Shown here one piece after another: positions 9,527 through 19,365 of a stretch of DNA of 64,000 bases. Within the stretch, counting starts at the first letter, position 1; each line of letters opens with the position of its first letter. Both the position numbers and the translations under genes were made by a program. The notes under the pieces are model-generated. The model saw nothing but the letters and a program-made list of their open reading frames with translations. It was not told where the DNA came from and did not search any database. The stretch spans positions 37,065-101,064 of the forward strand of contig NZ_LR655694.1 in the NCBI RefSeq assembly GCF_902168065.1. Reading direction: 5' to 3'. This DNA is from Mycobacterium tilburgii. GTDB lineage: Bacteria; Actinomycetota; Actinomycetes; Mycobacteriales; Mycobacteriaceae.

Positions 9527-9948
9527 TCAGTCCTCTTGGCCGAACTCCATCACGTCGAGGTTCCAGTACCCGCGCATGTTGGTGATCAGGCCCGCGTCGT
9601 TGACCTTCATAGAGGAACACGCCGCGGACCTTGTTATTTATACCGCCTTCAAACCTGCTCTGCAACACCAAAATTATGAGCGATCTCATTGGGAGAGCTG
9701 GAAGAGAAGGTCTTCTCACAGGTGATGGTGAGCTGGTTCTTGGCGATGTTGTTGTCGAAGAACTCGCCGACGGCCGCCTTGCCGCGCACCCCCGAGCCGT
9801 CAGGGTTGGTGACCGACTTGCCGATGGGATCTTCGATGACTACGTCGTCGGTCATCAGCGCCAGCCACCCGTCGCGGTCTTTGGCCTGGGCGCATCGCCA
9901 CGACGACTGCGACGCGGTCAGTGCCGGGGATTGAGCGGTTTGGGTCAT
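9527..9948 (-). pseudogene. SnoaL-like polyketide cyclase/steroid isomerase fold protein (Rv0760c-like), frameshifted
   Basis: The N-terminal two thirds read well from ATG 9948: MTQTAQSPALTASQSSWRC, DGWLALMTDDVVIEDPIGKS and KTFSSSSPNEIAHN, the ketosteroid-isomerase-like fold of Rv0760c. A frameshift near 9670 moves the reading to ILVLQSRFEGGINNKVRGVF, and a second near 9612 moves it to [20 protein letters not shown] ending at TCA 9527. All parts survive, so the lesion is recent or only a few indels deep. It no longer makes the complete cone-shaped barrel. Confidence 0.85.
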
Positions 9949-10107
9949 GATCATCACTCCTTCAATGCGTCGAACGCGCGGTGTCGGGCCGGACCGCGCC
10001 GGCGATCACGACACTGTCGGCCGGCAGTTCCCGGGTTGTCCCGCCAGCGGGCGCGAACGCAACGCCCTGCCTCGGCTCCATGTCACTTGATGGACGTGCC
10101 TGCAGGG

Positions 10108-10420
10108 TTACCGGTCGGCGTCGGTGTAGCGGATCATGCCGCGAAAGTTCTTGCCGTCCAGCATGTCCTGGTAGCCGTCGTTGATCTGCTCGAGCCGATA
10201 TTGGCGCGTGATCATGTCGTCCAGGTTGAGCTTGCCGGCTTTGTACATCGACAGCAGCTGCGGGATGTCGTACTGCGGGGTTACCGCCGCCAAAGATGGT
10301 GCCCTGCAGGTTCTTCTGCATCAGCGTCAGCATCGCCAGGTTCAGGGTGACGTTGGTGTCCAGCAGGCTGCCGGTCGCGGTCAGCACGCAGGTGCCGCCC
10401 TTTTGGGTGATGTTGAGGTA
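10108..10420 (-). pseudogene. adhB: C-terminal third of zinc alcohol dehydrogenase AdhB
   Basis: Reads GGTCVLTATGSLLDTNVTLN, LAMLTLMQKNLQGTIFGGG, then after a frameshift YDIPQLLSMYKAGKLNLDDM and GYQDMLDGKNFRGMIRYT up to the stop at 10108. This is the end of the Rv0761c type of alcohol dehydrogenase. The catalytic and structural zinc sites and most of the Rossmann domain are absent, so about two thirds was deleted. Homology stops at about 10420; purD begins 200 bases later. Confidence 0.85.
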
Positions 10421-10604
10421 TTGAATACTGTATGCCGACTACTCACCAGTCGTTGCTGAATGGTTATTGATGTATTACGTCGACGTATCGTATACCTCAC
10501 TTACGTAACATGTTGGAAACACTTCGCGGCGACGGCCTGGGCGGGGATCGCGGCGTCGTGACCACCGTCACATACCTGCCGTAGGCGTCCGGTTGGTGCG
10601 CGGC
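10421..10604. other. Deletion scar and purD upstream region
   Basis: About 180 bases, AT-richer than average (for example TGGTTATTGATGTATTACG). In M. tuberculosis genes Rv0762c-Rv0771, including cyp51 (Rv0764c) and its ferredoxin, lie between adhB and purD. None is seen here. The plus-strand frame HFAATAWAGIAAS ending at 10560 could be the tail of a lost gene, but I cannot assign it. Confidence 0.4.
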
Positions 10605-10610
10605 TAGTCT
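10605..10610 (+). promoter_or_regulatory. Putative -10 (TAGTCT) for leaderless purD
   Basis: TAGTCT fits the mycobacterial TANNNT -10 and ends 8 bases before the purD GTG. No Shine-Dalgarno sequence lies between them, so transcription probably starts at or next to the start codon. Confidence 0.5.
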
Positions 10611-10618
10611 GACGTGTC

Positions 10619-11887
10619 GTGCGCGTTCTGGTGATCGGTTCCGGTGCCCGTGAGCATGCCTTGCTCCTGGCTCTGAGCCGGGATCCGCAGGTCACAGGGT
10701 TGGTGATCGCCCCGGGCAATGCCGGCACCGGTCGGCTCGCCGAGCAACACGACGTCGACATCGCCTCCGGTGAGGCCGTCGTTGCGCTGGCCCGCGCGGT
10801 GGACGCCGACTTGGTTGTCATCGGTCCCGAGGTTCCGTTGGTGCTTGGCGTGGTCGATGCCGTGCGGGCGGCGGGCATCGTCTGCTTCGGGCCCAGCAAG
10901 GGCGCGGCCCAAATCGAGGGTTCGAAGGCGTTCGCCAAAGAGGTCATGGCGGCCGCGGGGGTTCGGACGGCGTCCAGCGAGATCATTGACAATCCGGGGC
11001 ACTTGGATGCGGCGCTCGATCGCTTCGGCCCACCGGCGGGTGACCCGGCGTGGGTGGTCAAGGACGATTTGCTGGCCGCCGGTAAAGGCGTGGTGGTGAC
11101 ACCGGATCGCGACGCCGCCCGGGCCCACGCCGCCGGCCTGCTCGAGTCGGGGCATCCGGTCTTGCTGGAATCGTTCCTGGACGGGCCCGAGGTGTCGCTG
11201 TTCTGCATCGTCGACGGTGCGACGGTGGTGCCGTTGCTGCCCGCGCAGGACTTCAAGCGGGTGGGCGACGGCGACACCGGTCCCAACACCGGCGGCATGG
11301 GGGCCTACGCCCCGCTGCCGTGGCTGCCCAACCAGGTGTACCGAGAGGTGCTCACAGGGATCGTGGAACCGGTTGCGGCCGAGATGGTCCGGCGCGGATG
11401 CCCGTTCTCCGGTCTGCTGTATGCGGGGCTCGCCATCACCGCAAAGGGGCCGGCTGTCGTCGAATTCAACTGCCGATTCGGCGATCCCGAGACCCAGGCT
11501 GTGCTGGCCCTGCTGGACACGCCGCTCGGCCAGCTGCTCTACGCGGCCGGGAACGGTACGCTCGCCGACTTCGGTGAGCTGCGCTGGCGAGACGGCGCCG
11601 CGGTGGCGGTGGTGCTGGCTGCCGAGAACTATCCGGGGCGGCCCCGGGTGGGCGACGTCATAGTCGGGTCCGAGGCCGAGGGCGTGCTACACGCCGGGAC
11701 GACGGTTCGCGACGACGGAGCCATCGTCTCGTCCGGGGGGCGGGTGCTGTCGGTGGTCGGCACTGGCGCCGACCTGGCCGCGGCGCGCGCGCATGCCTAC
11801 CACATCTTGGATTCAATCCGGTTGCCGGGCAGCCATTTCCGAACCGACATCGGACTGCGGGCGCAAGAGGGCCAGATCCAGGTCTAG
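10619..11887 (+). CDS. purD: Phosphoribosylamine-glycine ligase
   Basis: ATP-grasp ligase that makes glycinamide ribonucleotide, step 2 of de novo purine synthesis. 422 residues from GTG 10619 ([19 protein letters not shown]), the normal length. Visible motifs: GxGAREHAL at the N-terminus, [13 protein letters not shown] (ATP-grasp lysine), [17 protein letters not shown] and [17 protein letters not shown] with the metal-binding Glu/Asn. The stop overlaps the end of convergent ggtA by a few bases. Intact; start probably leaderless. Confidence 0.97.
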   Translation: MRVLVIGSGAREHALLLALSRDPQVTGLVIAPGNAGTGRLAEQHDVDIASGEAVVALARAVDADLVVIGPEVPLVLGVVDAVRAAGIVCFGPSKGAAQIEGSKAFAKEVMAAAGVRTASSEIIDNPGHLDAALDRFGPPAGDPAWVVKDDLLAAGKGVVVTPDRDAARAHAAGLLESGHPVLLESFLDGPEVSLFCIVDGATVVPLLPAQDFKRVGDGDTGPNTGGMGAYAPLPWLPNQVYREVLTGIVEPVAAEMVRRGCPFSGLLYAGLAITAKGPAVVEFNCRFGDPETQAVLALLDTPLGQLLYAAGNGTLADFGELRWRDGAAVAVVLAAENYPGRPRVGDVIVGSEAEGVLHAGTTVRDDGAIVSSGGRVLSVVGTGADLAAARAHAYHILDSIRLPGSHFRTDIGLRAQEGQIQV

Positions 11888-13467
11888 AACGCCACGGCCT
11901 GACCGTCGCGACGAGGATCGCTGGCCGCTACGTATCCGTCCTGAAGACGCCAGATTGCCTGGCAGCTGCCGAATGCGTTGTAGTCGTCAACGGTGAGCAG
12001 GTCATGCCCGCGCCGACGCAGTTCCTCTAGCGTCGACGACGGAAACCCTTGCTCGCAGCTGATCTGCAAGCCGTCCACCCAGCGAAATCTCGGTCCGTCG
12101 CAGGCCGTTTGCGGGTTCTGGCCGTGGTCGGCGATGCGCACCATCATCTGCACGTGGCCCTGGGGCTGCATCGGGCCGCCCATCACCCCGAAGCTCATGA
12201 CCGGCGCGCCGTCCTTGGTGACAAAGCCGGGGATTATCGTCTGAAATGGCCGCTTGTTGGTTCCGATCTGATTCGGATGACCCTGTGTGGCAACGAAACC
12301 CGCACCGCGGTTTTGCAGCGAGATCCCGGTGCCTGGCACCACCACGCCTGACCCGAAGCCCATGTAGTTCGACTGGATCATCGACACCATCACGCCCGAT
12401 GCGTCGGCGGCGGTGAGGTAGACGGTGCCTCCGCCCGGGGTGCCCGGCGTCGCGGCGTTGGCCTCGTCGCGGTCGATCAGCCCGGCCCGTTGCTTCAGAT
12501 ACCCCTCGTCCAGCAGGTCCTCGGGGCGGACCGACATGTGCTCGATATCGGAGACGCAGGCGTGTGCGTCGGCGAAGGCCAGCTTGAGCGCTTCGATCTG
12601 CAGATGCACGCTGTCCGCGGAATTGATTGGCAGCGAAGCCATGTCGAAGTGTTGTAAAATGCCGAGCGCGATCAACGCCACGATGCCTTGACCGTTGGGC
12701 GGTATCTCGTGGACGGTGTAACCGCGGTACCCGCCGTTGATCGTGCCCACCCAGTCGGCGCGGTGCGCGGCGAGGTCACTGACCTTCATCGCGCCGCCGG
12801 TCGCCGTCGCGTGCGCTTCGAGTCGTTCCGCCAGCTCTCCGCGATAGAACGCCGCCCCGCCGGTGGTGGCGATCTTTTCCAGCGTGGCCGCATGGTCGGG
12901 CAAACGGAACCGCTCGCCGGCTCGCGGTGCTCGCCCGTCGGGTAGGAACGCCTCGGCGAATCCCGGCTGCGATTCGAACATTGGAACCTGCGCGGCCCAC
13001 TGCTGCGCGATGGTCGGGGAGACCAAGAAGCCGTCTCGGCCATAGGCGATGGTCGGCTCGAAAAGTTTCTCGAAGGGCAGCTTGCCGAATTTGGCGTGCA
13101 GCTCCACCCACGCCGACACCGCGCCCGGAACCGTCACCGAATTCCAGCCGACCAGCGGAATTGCGTTGCCACCGAAGTACTCTGGTGTCCACGCTGCCGG
13201 GGAGCGGCCGGAGGCGTTCAGGCCGTGCAGCCGCTTGCCATCCCACACGATGGCGAAGGCATCCGAGCCGATGCCGTTGGACACCGGCTCGACCAACGTC
13301 AGCGCGATCGCGGTGGTGACCGCGGCATCGGCCGCGTTGCCGCCCTCAGCGAGCATCCGAAGTCCGGCCTGGGCTGCGAGCGGTTGCGAGGTGCACACGA
13401 CGTTGGCGCCCAGCACAGGCTTGCGCGGCCAGGCGTAAGGGAAGTTCCAGTCGAAAGGTGCGTTCAC
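11884..13467 (-). CDS. ggtA: Gamma-glutamyltransferase family protein
   Basis: Ntn-hydrolase of the gamma-glutamyltransferase family, 527 residues from GTG 13467 ([13 protein letters not shown]). Such proteins self-cleave before a threonine; the likely nucleophile is Thr348 in [16 protein letters not shown]. Other conserved segments: [10 protein letters not shown] near 44, [10 protein letters not shown] near 66 and [13 protein letters not shown]. No signal peptide is seen, so it is probably cytosolic. The start overlaps the stop of the upstream esterase remnant by four bases (GTGA), the trace of a former operon. Intact although its partner is dead. The natural substrate is not shown by sequence. 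Confidence 0.9.
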   Translation of the reverse strand: MNAPFDWNFPYAWPRKPVLGANVVCTSQPLAAQAGLRMLAEGGNAADAAVTTAIALTLVEPVSNGIGSDAFAIVWDGKRLHGLNASGRSPAAWTPEYFGGNAIPLVGWNSVTVPGAVSAWVELHAKFGKLPFEKLFEPTIAYGRDGFLVSPTIAQQWAAQVPMFESQPGFAEAFLPDGRAPRAGERFRLPDHAATLEKIATTGGAAFYRGELAERLEAHATATGGAMKVSDLAAHRADWVGTINGGYRGYTVHEIPPNGQGIVALIALGILQHFDMASLPINSADSVHLQIEALKLAFADAHACVSDIEHMSVRPEDLLDEGYLKQRAGLIDRDEANAATPGTPGGGTVYLTAADASGVMVSMIQSNYMGFGSGVVVPGTGISLQNRGAGFVATQGHPNQIGTNKRPFQTIIPGFVTKDGAPVMSFGVMGGPMQPQGHVQMMVRIADHGQNPQTACDGPRFRWVDGLQISCEQGFPSSTLEELRRRGHDLLTVDDYNAFGSCQAIWRLQDGYVAASDPRRDGQAVAF

Positions 13468-13992
13468 GCACGCGAGCGTAGCGCTACCGCCGATTTCGGC
13501 TGGTCCGTGCCGGTCTGGACCGTAAGCAGCGGCGCCAGCCAAGTCAACTTGGCCGGTAGCTGCGAACTCCAGAACGCGGGATTTTGGCCGCCGGGGGAGA
13601 AACCGCCCGTGGGTGGATTGGGCAGCTGAGCGATGAATTGTTTGGTCGCGTCGTAGAACGGATTGCTGTCGCCGCAGTCGATTCTGATCGGAATGGATGC
13701 CAACGCAGGCATTCCGAATACCGAATTCGCCGCGAAATCGCCGGGCCCGTCGAACGCGCCGGGCGCCGCCGCTCCCGACGACAGCCACAGCGTCGGGATC
13801 ACCGCGCAGATCGCCGCGGTGAGCGCGGCGCCCAGCCGGCCGCCGAGCAGCAAGGCGCCGTATCCCATCGACCACCCCAGGAACGCCACCGCCACCCGCG
13901 AGGTGTCCGGCCGCTGGGTGTCGAGCATCGGCAGCAATTCGTTGAGCACCATCGCCCCGGAGTCCGCGCCGGAAGCTCGCTTGTGCCCGCGC
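13464..13992 (-). pseudogene. Esterase remnant (Rv0774c-like), 5' half deleted
   Basis: About 175 codons of an alpha/beta-hydrolase esterase of the Rv0774c type: SGAMVLNELLPMLDTQ, the nucleophile elbow GWSMGYGALLLGG, AANSVFGMPALASIPI, and the C-terminus PNPPTGGFSPGG. The family elbow is GWSMGGY; one glycine codon is missing, so even the catalytic turn is damaged. The N-terminal half and signal peptide are gone. It touches the TetR remnant head-on at about 13990. Confidence 0.8.
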
Positions 13993-13993
13993 G

Positions 13994-14400
13994 GTCGAAC
14001 ACATCGCGATGATCGAGGTGGCTTAGCTGCGCTCTCGCGTCAATGCGCTGTCCCGCCGCCGCGGACCCGAGACCACCGCCGAGGTGTTGGTCGACCTTTT
14101 AGTGGGCGATCTGTCCGATCAGACTCTCGTCGAGCAGCTGATCTCGCGGTACGAGCGCAAACATCGCGTGCACCCGGCTGACCGCGCTGCGCGAGACCAT
14201 GTGCCGCAGCCTGCGCCAGCGTGCCGACGCCGTCGCGGAGGCGATTGAGCGCTCCGGCCGGGTGGTGCGGATCGAGCTGATCTGTGCGGTCGACGGGTTG
14301 GTGGTTTCGGCGCTGGCCGAGGGCTGCGATCCGTGTACCGCGGCGATGGGCACGGTGATCGACATCATCGACGTGCTGGCACCCATCGAACGGGCCGGCT
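13994..14400 (+). pseudogene. TetR-family regulator remnant (Rv0775-like)
   Basis: Plus-strand pieces EHIAMIEVA-stop, RRRGPETTAEVLVDLLVGDL and LTALRETMCRSLRQRADAVA followed by IELICAVDGLVVSALAEGCD form the ligand-binding half of a TetR regulator. The DNA-binding domain is absent, there is an in-frame TAG at 14023 and frameshifts follow. In M. tuberculosis Rv0775 is divergent from the Rv0774c gene; here the intervening part and both 5' ends have been removed. Confidence 0.7.
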
Positions 14401-14404
14401 CGGC

Positions 14405-15232
14405 TCTGATCCGTCACCGCCCGAGTAGTTTCGGGCGGCAGCGACAACGTCACGATGTGCCCGGTGTCGGCGTCGCCGTTAGATCGTGACGCGCGCCGGG
14501 CAACGCACTGAGTACAGCGCCACGTACGCGCAGACCACCGCATCGACCGGATCCTCGGCGCGGCGCAGCTTGCTTTTGTGCCGGGCGGTCGTGACCTGTG
14601 CGCGCAGCCCGCCCCAGTCGCGGTGATCGGCGACGTGCAGCCGAACTTCGGCATCGGCGAGCCGCTCCACACCGTCCATCAGCAGCAACAGCCCAGCAGC
14701 AACAGCTCGGAGCGGAGCCGCTCCAGCGGCCGGGCCGGTCTTGGCTTGTATTTCAAGGTGCAGGCGGAATAGCGCGACGGTCGCGGCGTGCGGGTAGACC
14801 TCGATTGCGCGCCGTAGACCGGGCGAGCGCGGATCCAGGTCGAGGCCCAGCGTCGCGGCCACCCGCTACAACACCATCAGCGGAACCAGCATGGCCATGT
14901 CGGATGCCCGGCTTAGGCTCGGCCCCCACGCGGGCCGTTGGCAAATTAGGGTCTGCCGGTGTTGGCGGGATGGGCGGCCAGCCTCGAACCGGCGAAAGTC
15001 GCGGTTGAGCGCGGCCTCGGCCGGGCGGGTGCTCGTGCGGTTAGTGACCACCAGCGGCGCGTCGAATCCGACCACGCAGTGGCCCGTGCAGGTAAGGCCG
15101 CAATTCGTCGAGGATTTCGTCGTCGTCGCGGACCGCGTGGGCTCCACACCAGGCGGCCGTCGGAGTCGACGATCGCGACGTCGGTCGGGTTGCGGACGTC
15201 CCGGGCCAGGTCGACACCGGCGAAGTACATGA
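14405..15232 (-). pseudogene. DUF429 (predicted nuclease fold) protein, decayed (Rv0776c-like)
   Basis: Starts ATG 15232 as MYFAGVDLARDVRNPTDVAI, the DUF429/RNase H-like acidic start (GVDLA). Later frames give DEILDELRPYLHG, VVGFDAPLVV, NRDFRRFEAG, then IEVYPHAATVALFRLHLE, LLLMDGVERLADA, KLRRAEDPVDAVVCAYVALY and DTGHIVTLSLPPE. At least five frame changes and a 14-bp duplication break it. Its role is unknown in any species I know. Confidence 0.8.
14681..14708. repeat. 14-bp tandem duplication in the DUF429 pseudogene
   Basis: AGCAGCAACAG followed by CCC/CTC occurs twice in a row. The minus strand shows a doubled CTGTTGCTGCTG where the protein has one LLLLMDGVERL segment. It is probably a frameshifting slippage event. 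Confidence 0.65.
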
Positions 15233-15310
15233 GCCACAGTGTCCCGCGAGGCTGCAACTACCGACGTGCCTACTCGGGAAACGCGTTGCCAGTCACAGTG
15301 TCGCGGTCGA

Positions 15311-15316
15311 TAAGCT
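15311..15316 (+). promoter_or_regulatory. Putative -10 (TAAGCT) for leaderless purB
   Basis: TAAGCT ends exactly 6 bases before the purB GTG, the spacing expected if the transcript starts on the start codon. There is no Shine-Dalgarno motif. Confidence 0.55.
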
Positions 15317-15322
15317 GACCCG

Positions 15323-16741
15323 GTGAGCATTCCAAACGTGCTGGCTGCCCGGTACGCCAGCGCCGAGATGGTCGCGATCTGGTCGCCCGAGGCCAAGGTC
15401 GTCGCCGAACGCCACTTATGGCTGGCCGTGTTGCGGGCCCAGGAGGAACTCGGCGTCGCGGTGCCTGCGGAAGCGGTCGCCGACTACGAGCGGGTGCTCG
15501 AGAATGTGGACCTGGCCTCGATCGCGGAACGGGAACGCGCGCTGCGCCACGACGTCAAGGCCCGCATCGAGGAATTCAATGCGCTGGCCGGGCACGAGCA
15601 CGTGCACAAGGGGATGACCAGTCGCGACCTCACCGAGAACGTCGAACAGCTGCAGATCCGGCGGTCGCTGGAGCTGGTGTTCGCGCACGGGGTTGCCGTC
15701 GTCGCACGGCTAGCTGAGCGCGCGGTGACCTATCGCGATCTGGTGATGGCGGGGCGCAGCCACAATGTCGCTGCCCAGGCCACCACGCTGGGCAAGCGGT
15801 TCGCCTCGGCGGCGCAGGAAACGCTGATCGCGTTGACGCGGCTGCTCGAATTGATCGACCGCTATCCGCTGCGCGGTATCAAGGGTCCGATGGGTACCGC
15901 GCAGGACATGCTCGACCTGTTGGACGGCGACGCGGTCAAGCTGGCCGAGCTTGAGCGTCGGGTTGCTGAATTCCTGGGCTTTACAACGGTTTTGACCAGC
16001 GTCGGGCAGGTGTATCCGCGTTCGCTGGACCACGATGTGCTCTCCGCCCTGGTTCAACTGGGCGCCGGGCCGTCCTCGATGGCGCACACCATTCGGTTGA
16101 TGGCCGGCCACGAGCTGGTCACCGAAGGGTTCGCACCGGGCCAGGTCGGATCCTCGGCGATGCCGCACAAAATGAACACCCGCAGCTGTGAAAGGGTCAA
16201 CGGGCTGCAGGTGGTGCTGCGCGGTTACGCGTTGATGGCCGCCGAACTGGCCGGTGCCCAGTGGAACGAGGGCGACGTGTTCTGCTCGGTGGTGCGCCGG
16301 GTCGCGTTGCCGGACAGTTTCTTTGCGGTCGACGGCCAGATCGAGACATTCCTGACGGTCCTTGACGAGTTCGGCGCCTACCCGGCAGTGATCGAACGGG
16401 AGTTGGATCGCTACCTGCCGTTCCTCGCCACCACCAAGGTGTTGATCGCGGCAGTACACGCCGGCATGGGACGCGAGGCCGCCCACCACGTGATCCGGGA
16501 ACACGCGGTGGCAACGGCTTTGGCGATGCGGGAACACGGCGCCGAGTCCGACCTGCTGGACCGGCTGGCTGCCGACGAGCGGCTGCCGCTGGACCGCGCC
16601 GCGCTGGACGCCGCGCTGGCCGACAAGCAGGCGTTCACCGGTGCGGCCGCCGATCAGGTCGATGAAGTGGCGGCGGCGGTCGACACGCTGGTCAGCAGCT
16701 ACCCGGATGCCGCCAAATACACGCCGGGGGCGATCCTGTGA
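15323..16741 (+). CDS. purB: Adenylosuccinate lyase
   Basis: Acts twice in purine synthesis: it splits SAICAR to AICAR and adenylosuccinate to AMP. 472 residues from GTG 15323, the normal length for the actinobacterial form. Fumarase/lyase superfamily signatures: [18 protein letters not shown] near residue 92, [17 protein letters not shown] with the catalytic His, and the flexible signature loop [18 protein letters not shown] with the catalytic Ser. Downstream cyp126 is dead and overlaps its last bases. Intact. Confidence 0.97.
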   Translation: MSIPNVLAARYASAEMVAIWSPEAKVVAERHLWLAVLRAQEELGVAVPAEAVADYERVLENVDLASIAERERALRHDVKARIEEFNALAGHEHVHKGMTSRDLTENVEQLQIRRSLELVFAHGVAVVARLAERAVTYRDLVMAGRSHNVAAQATTLGKRFASAAQETLIALTRLLELIDRYPLRGIKGPMGTAQDMLDLLDGDAVKLAELERRVAEFLGFTTVLTSVGQVYPRSLDHDVLSALVQLGAGPSSMAHTIRLMAGHELVTEGFAPGQVGSSAMPHKMNTRSCERVNGLQVVLRGYALMAAELAGAQWNEGDVFCSVVRRVALPDSFFAVDGQIETFLTVLDEFGAYPAVIERELDRYLPFLATTKVLIAAVHAGMGREAAHHVIREHAVATALAMREHGAESDLLDRLAADERLPLDRAALDAALADKQAFTGAAADQVDEVAAAVDTLVSSYPDAAKYTPGAIL

Positions 16742-17720
16742 CGCTCGCATTGCCGTTGTCGCGGATCGACTTCACCGATTTGGACAACTTCGCCGACGGG
16801 TTGTTCGCCGTGCATCGCCGGTCTATTGGCACGAGCCCACCGACAACACCCCCGACGGTGAGGGCTTTTGGTCCGTCGCGACGTATGCCGAAACCCTTGC
16901 GGTGCTGAAGGATACGGTCACGTACTAGTCGGTGACCGGCGGCGCGCGACCGTTCGGCGGGACATTGCTGCAGGACCTGTCCACCGCGGGCCAGGTGCTC
17001 AACATGATGGACGACCCCCGGCATTCCCGGATCCGGCGGCTGGTCAGCTCCGGGCTCACGCCGCGCATGAACGGTTTGGTGGAACACGATCTGCGGATGC
17101 GGGCGCGCCGGCTGCTCGACGACGTGGTTCCCGGTGAGCCGTTCGACTTCCTGGTCGACATCGCCGCAGAGCTGCCCATGCAGATGATCTGCATTTTGCT
17201 GGGAGTGCCGGAATCCGAACGACATTGGCTATTCCAGGCTACCGAGCCACAGCTCGACTTCGGTGGCTCGCGCAAGGCCGCGTTGACGCAGCTGTCGGTG
17301 TAGGACGCCGGGTCGCGGATGTACGCCTACGGCCAGGAGCTGATCGCGGCCAAGCGCGCCGAGCCCACCGACGACATGCTGTCGGTCGTGGCCAACGCCG
17401 TCCTCGACGACGCGGACACGCCCGCGTCGTCGGATCTCGAGCTGTACCTTTTCTTCAGCCTGCTGTTCAGTGCCTGCGCCCGTGTTCGACCGTGCAAACG
17501 AGTTCGATATTCGCCGGAAACCCAACCCGCACTTGGGTTTCGGCCAATGAGTGCACTACTGCCTGGGCGCCAATCTGGCGCGTCTGGAGCTGCGGGTCCT
17601 GTTCGAGGAGCTGCTGTCTCGGTTCGGCGCCGTTCGAGTGGTCGGCCCCGTCGAATGGACGCGAAGCAATCGCCACACCGGCATCCGCACCTCATTGTGG
17701 AACTCCTCGAGGACCGGTGA
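16738..17720 (+). pseudogene. cyp126: Cytochrome P450 (CYP126-like), decayed
   Basis: Fragments in order: [66 protein letters not shown], then [20 protein letters not shown], and the haem-binding end [20 protein letters not shown] with the thiolate Cys. Missing: the I-helix region (AGxxT) and the ExxR motif, lost in a deletion near 17470-17490. In-frame stops occur near 16926 and 17301. In M. tuberculosis cyp126 (Rv0778) follows purB in the same way. Confidence 0.9.
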
Positions 17721-18693
17721 GGTTGCGGCTCGCTGACCTCGAGCCATCACCCGATGTGTTCGCCGCGGTGATGGCGACCGGGATCCTGTCCATCGCTGCG
17801 GCCAACCACCACTACTGGAGGCTCAGCCAAGCGCTGGGCGCCCTCGCGTCGGTGGGGCTGGTGGCACTGGTCATCGTGACTCGGCGACTGGCGCGGTGGA
17901 ACCTGCGCGATCCCGATGTCACGTTGCGGCTGTTCGCCCTTGTCACCGCCTGTGCGGTGCTGGACAGTCGGCTGGCAACCCACCCTGTCCTGGTATGGGT
18001 GCTGGGGACAGCGGCATTGACGTCCTGGCTGCTACTGGTCGCCTTCAGCGTGCGCAATTTTTCCGCGCGCCCGTGGCCGGTGTTGCGGGACCAGGCGCAC
18101 GACGCGTGGGAATTGGCCAGCGTCGGAACCTCTGGTCTGGCGATCGTCGTCTTAAGGTCGCTCGGTCCACATCGCAGAGTTGGTGGTTCGGGATAGCGGT
18201 GCCGGTGTGGGCGACGGCATTGTGCGTCTACGGATTGATGACCTGGCTCATCCTGTGGCGCACCGTGACGGAGCGCCAGGACCGGGACGGATTCGAGCCT
18301 GACACCTGGATCTTGATGGGCGGGTCGGCGATTGCGACGCTGGCCGGTGAGAACATTTACCTGCAGGCACCGGGCTGGCTGGTGGGGCCGGTCGTTGTAG
18401 TCACCGTGGCGACGTGGGCGGCGGCCACGCTGTGGATACCGCCGCTGATCTACTTCGGCTTGCACCGCATCCGTCGTCGCCCTGAAATGCTGCACTTCGC
18501 CGGTGTGTGGTGGACCTTCGTCTTCCCGCTGGGCATGTACTCGACGGCGAGCTACACGATGGCGGCAGAACTCGGAGATCGATCGCTGGTCACGTTGTCG
18601 CTCGTTTTCTTCTGGGACGCGTTGGCGGCGTGGCTGATTGTGGTGGTCGCCGGCCTGCTGCGGGTGCGTCGCGTTGTACTGTCCAGCGGTTAG
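17717..18693 (+). pseudogene. TDT/SLAC1-family membrane transporter with one frameshift
   Basis: Ten-helix tellurite-resistance/dicarboxylate transporter type. GTG at 17717 overlaps the cyp126 stop. The first frame gives VFAAVMATGILSIAAANH and several helices to about 18150; the second frame continues FGIAVPVWATALCVYGLMTW, WWTFVFPLGMYSTASYTMA and VFFWDALAAWLIVVVAGLL to the stop at 18693. PLGMYSTASY is the family's pore-region signature. A single indel near 18150-18165 breaks the gene, so it is the least decayed pseudogene here and a sequencing error cannot be excluded. Confidence 0.75.
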
Positions 18694-19303
18694 CGCGCGC
18701 GAAGTGCGATGCCGGCTGCGCGTAGTTCCAGAGCCGCCAACGCGCGGATCGTAACGGGATCCTCGCGACGCCAATCGCTCACCGGCCAAGCTGACCGCGG
18801 TCAGCTTGGCCGGTGAGCGATTGGTCAGTGCGAGCAAGGCCAGGAGCCGTTCACACGCCGGGGTCACGACCAGGGCCGTGACCGTCAACTTGCGCCGGAA
18901 AAGCGCAGCCGCAGATAAAGCCACGGCACGGCCGCTACCAGGATCAGTGCCGCGACGACGGCGAGAGCGAGCAGCACCACCAGCCAGCTGGCCGTGGTTT
19001 CCAGCTCGTGCAGGGCGCCGTCGACGGCGGCCTGGCCGACCGTGTCGAGCGGCTTGCCGACGGTGTCTCCGACGACCGGAGTATGTTGCGCGCCACGGCC
19101 TGCCGAGCTCAGGTTGTCCGCGATGGTGTGGGCACCGTTCTCGACTTGCCGGCCCGCGTCGGCGATGGTCGAGATGGCGTCATAACGGCGGTGCCGACCA
19201 GCAACCAGATCGCCGTCCACACGACGATGACGGCGGTCGCTGAGCAACTGGGCCAGCAGCCCCTGACCGGCGTGGTGGCGTAGGACAGAAAGCGCGATTT
19301 CAT
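18690..19303 (-). pseudogene. Membrane protein of the Rv0779c type, frameshifted
   Basis: Start MKSRFLSYATTPV at 19303, a helix WTAIWLLVGTAVMTP, a frameshift to DAISTIADAGRQVENGAHTI, VVGDTVGKPLDTVGQAAVDG and helix SWLVVLLALAVVAALILVAA, then another frameshift to LTVTALVVTPACERLLALLA, ending RALAALELRAAGIALRAR at 18690. Two predicted membrane helices enclose an outside loop. The function is unknown. A 54-bp palindrome sits inside the C-terminal coding part. The end overlaps the TDT gene stop. Confidence 0.8.
18771..18824. repeat. 54-bp perfect palindrome inside a pseudogene
   Basis: Bases 18771-18797 (CCAATCGCTCACCGG... through ...AGCTGACCG) are followed with no spacer by their exact reverse complement, 18798-18824. 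The left arm fits the expected protein of the Rv0779c family (LTNRSPAKLTAV); the right arm replaces native codons. It can extrude as a 27-bp cruciform arm. It is best explained as a template-switch mutation. Confidence 0.95.
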
Positions 19304-19353
19304 GACCTCGATCCCAGCACAGCTCCCGCCCCGGCGGTCGTGGCGACGCCCGA

Positions 19354-19359
19354 TAGGCT
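19354..19359 (+). promoter_or_regulatory. Putative -10 (TAGGCT) for leaderless purC
   Basis: TAGGCT, then six bases (GGCCCG), then the purC ATG. This is the ideal distance for a leaderless transcript; no Shine-Dalgarno sequence is visible. Confidence 0.6.
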
Positions 19360-19365
19360 GGCCCG

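Noticed and set aside
10501..11298. Large minus-strand frames opposite purD (265 and 183 codons).
   Set aside because: Ser/Thr/Ala-rich shadow translations with no known domain; purD on the other strand is certain.
11884..14004. A 706-codon minus-strand frame that seemed to fuse an esterase-like protein to ggtA.
   Set aside because: The extra 179 codons are read in a different frame from the esterase remnant and resemble nothing; ggtA starts at GTG 13467, overlapping the esterase stop.
18771..18824. The 54-bp palindrome as an ordinary transcription terminator.
   Set aside because: It lies inside coding sequence, has no loop and no T-run, and one arm matches family protein sequence.
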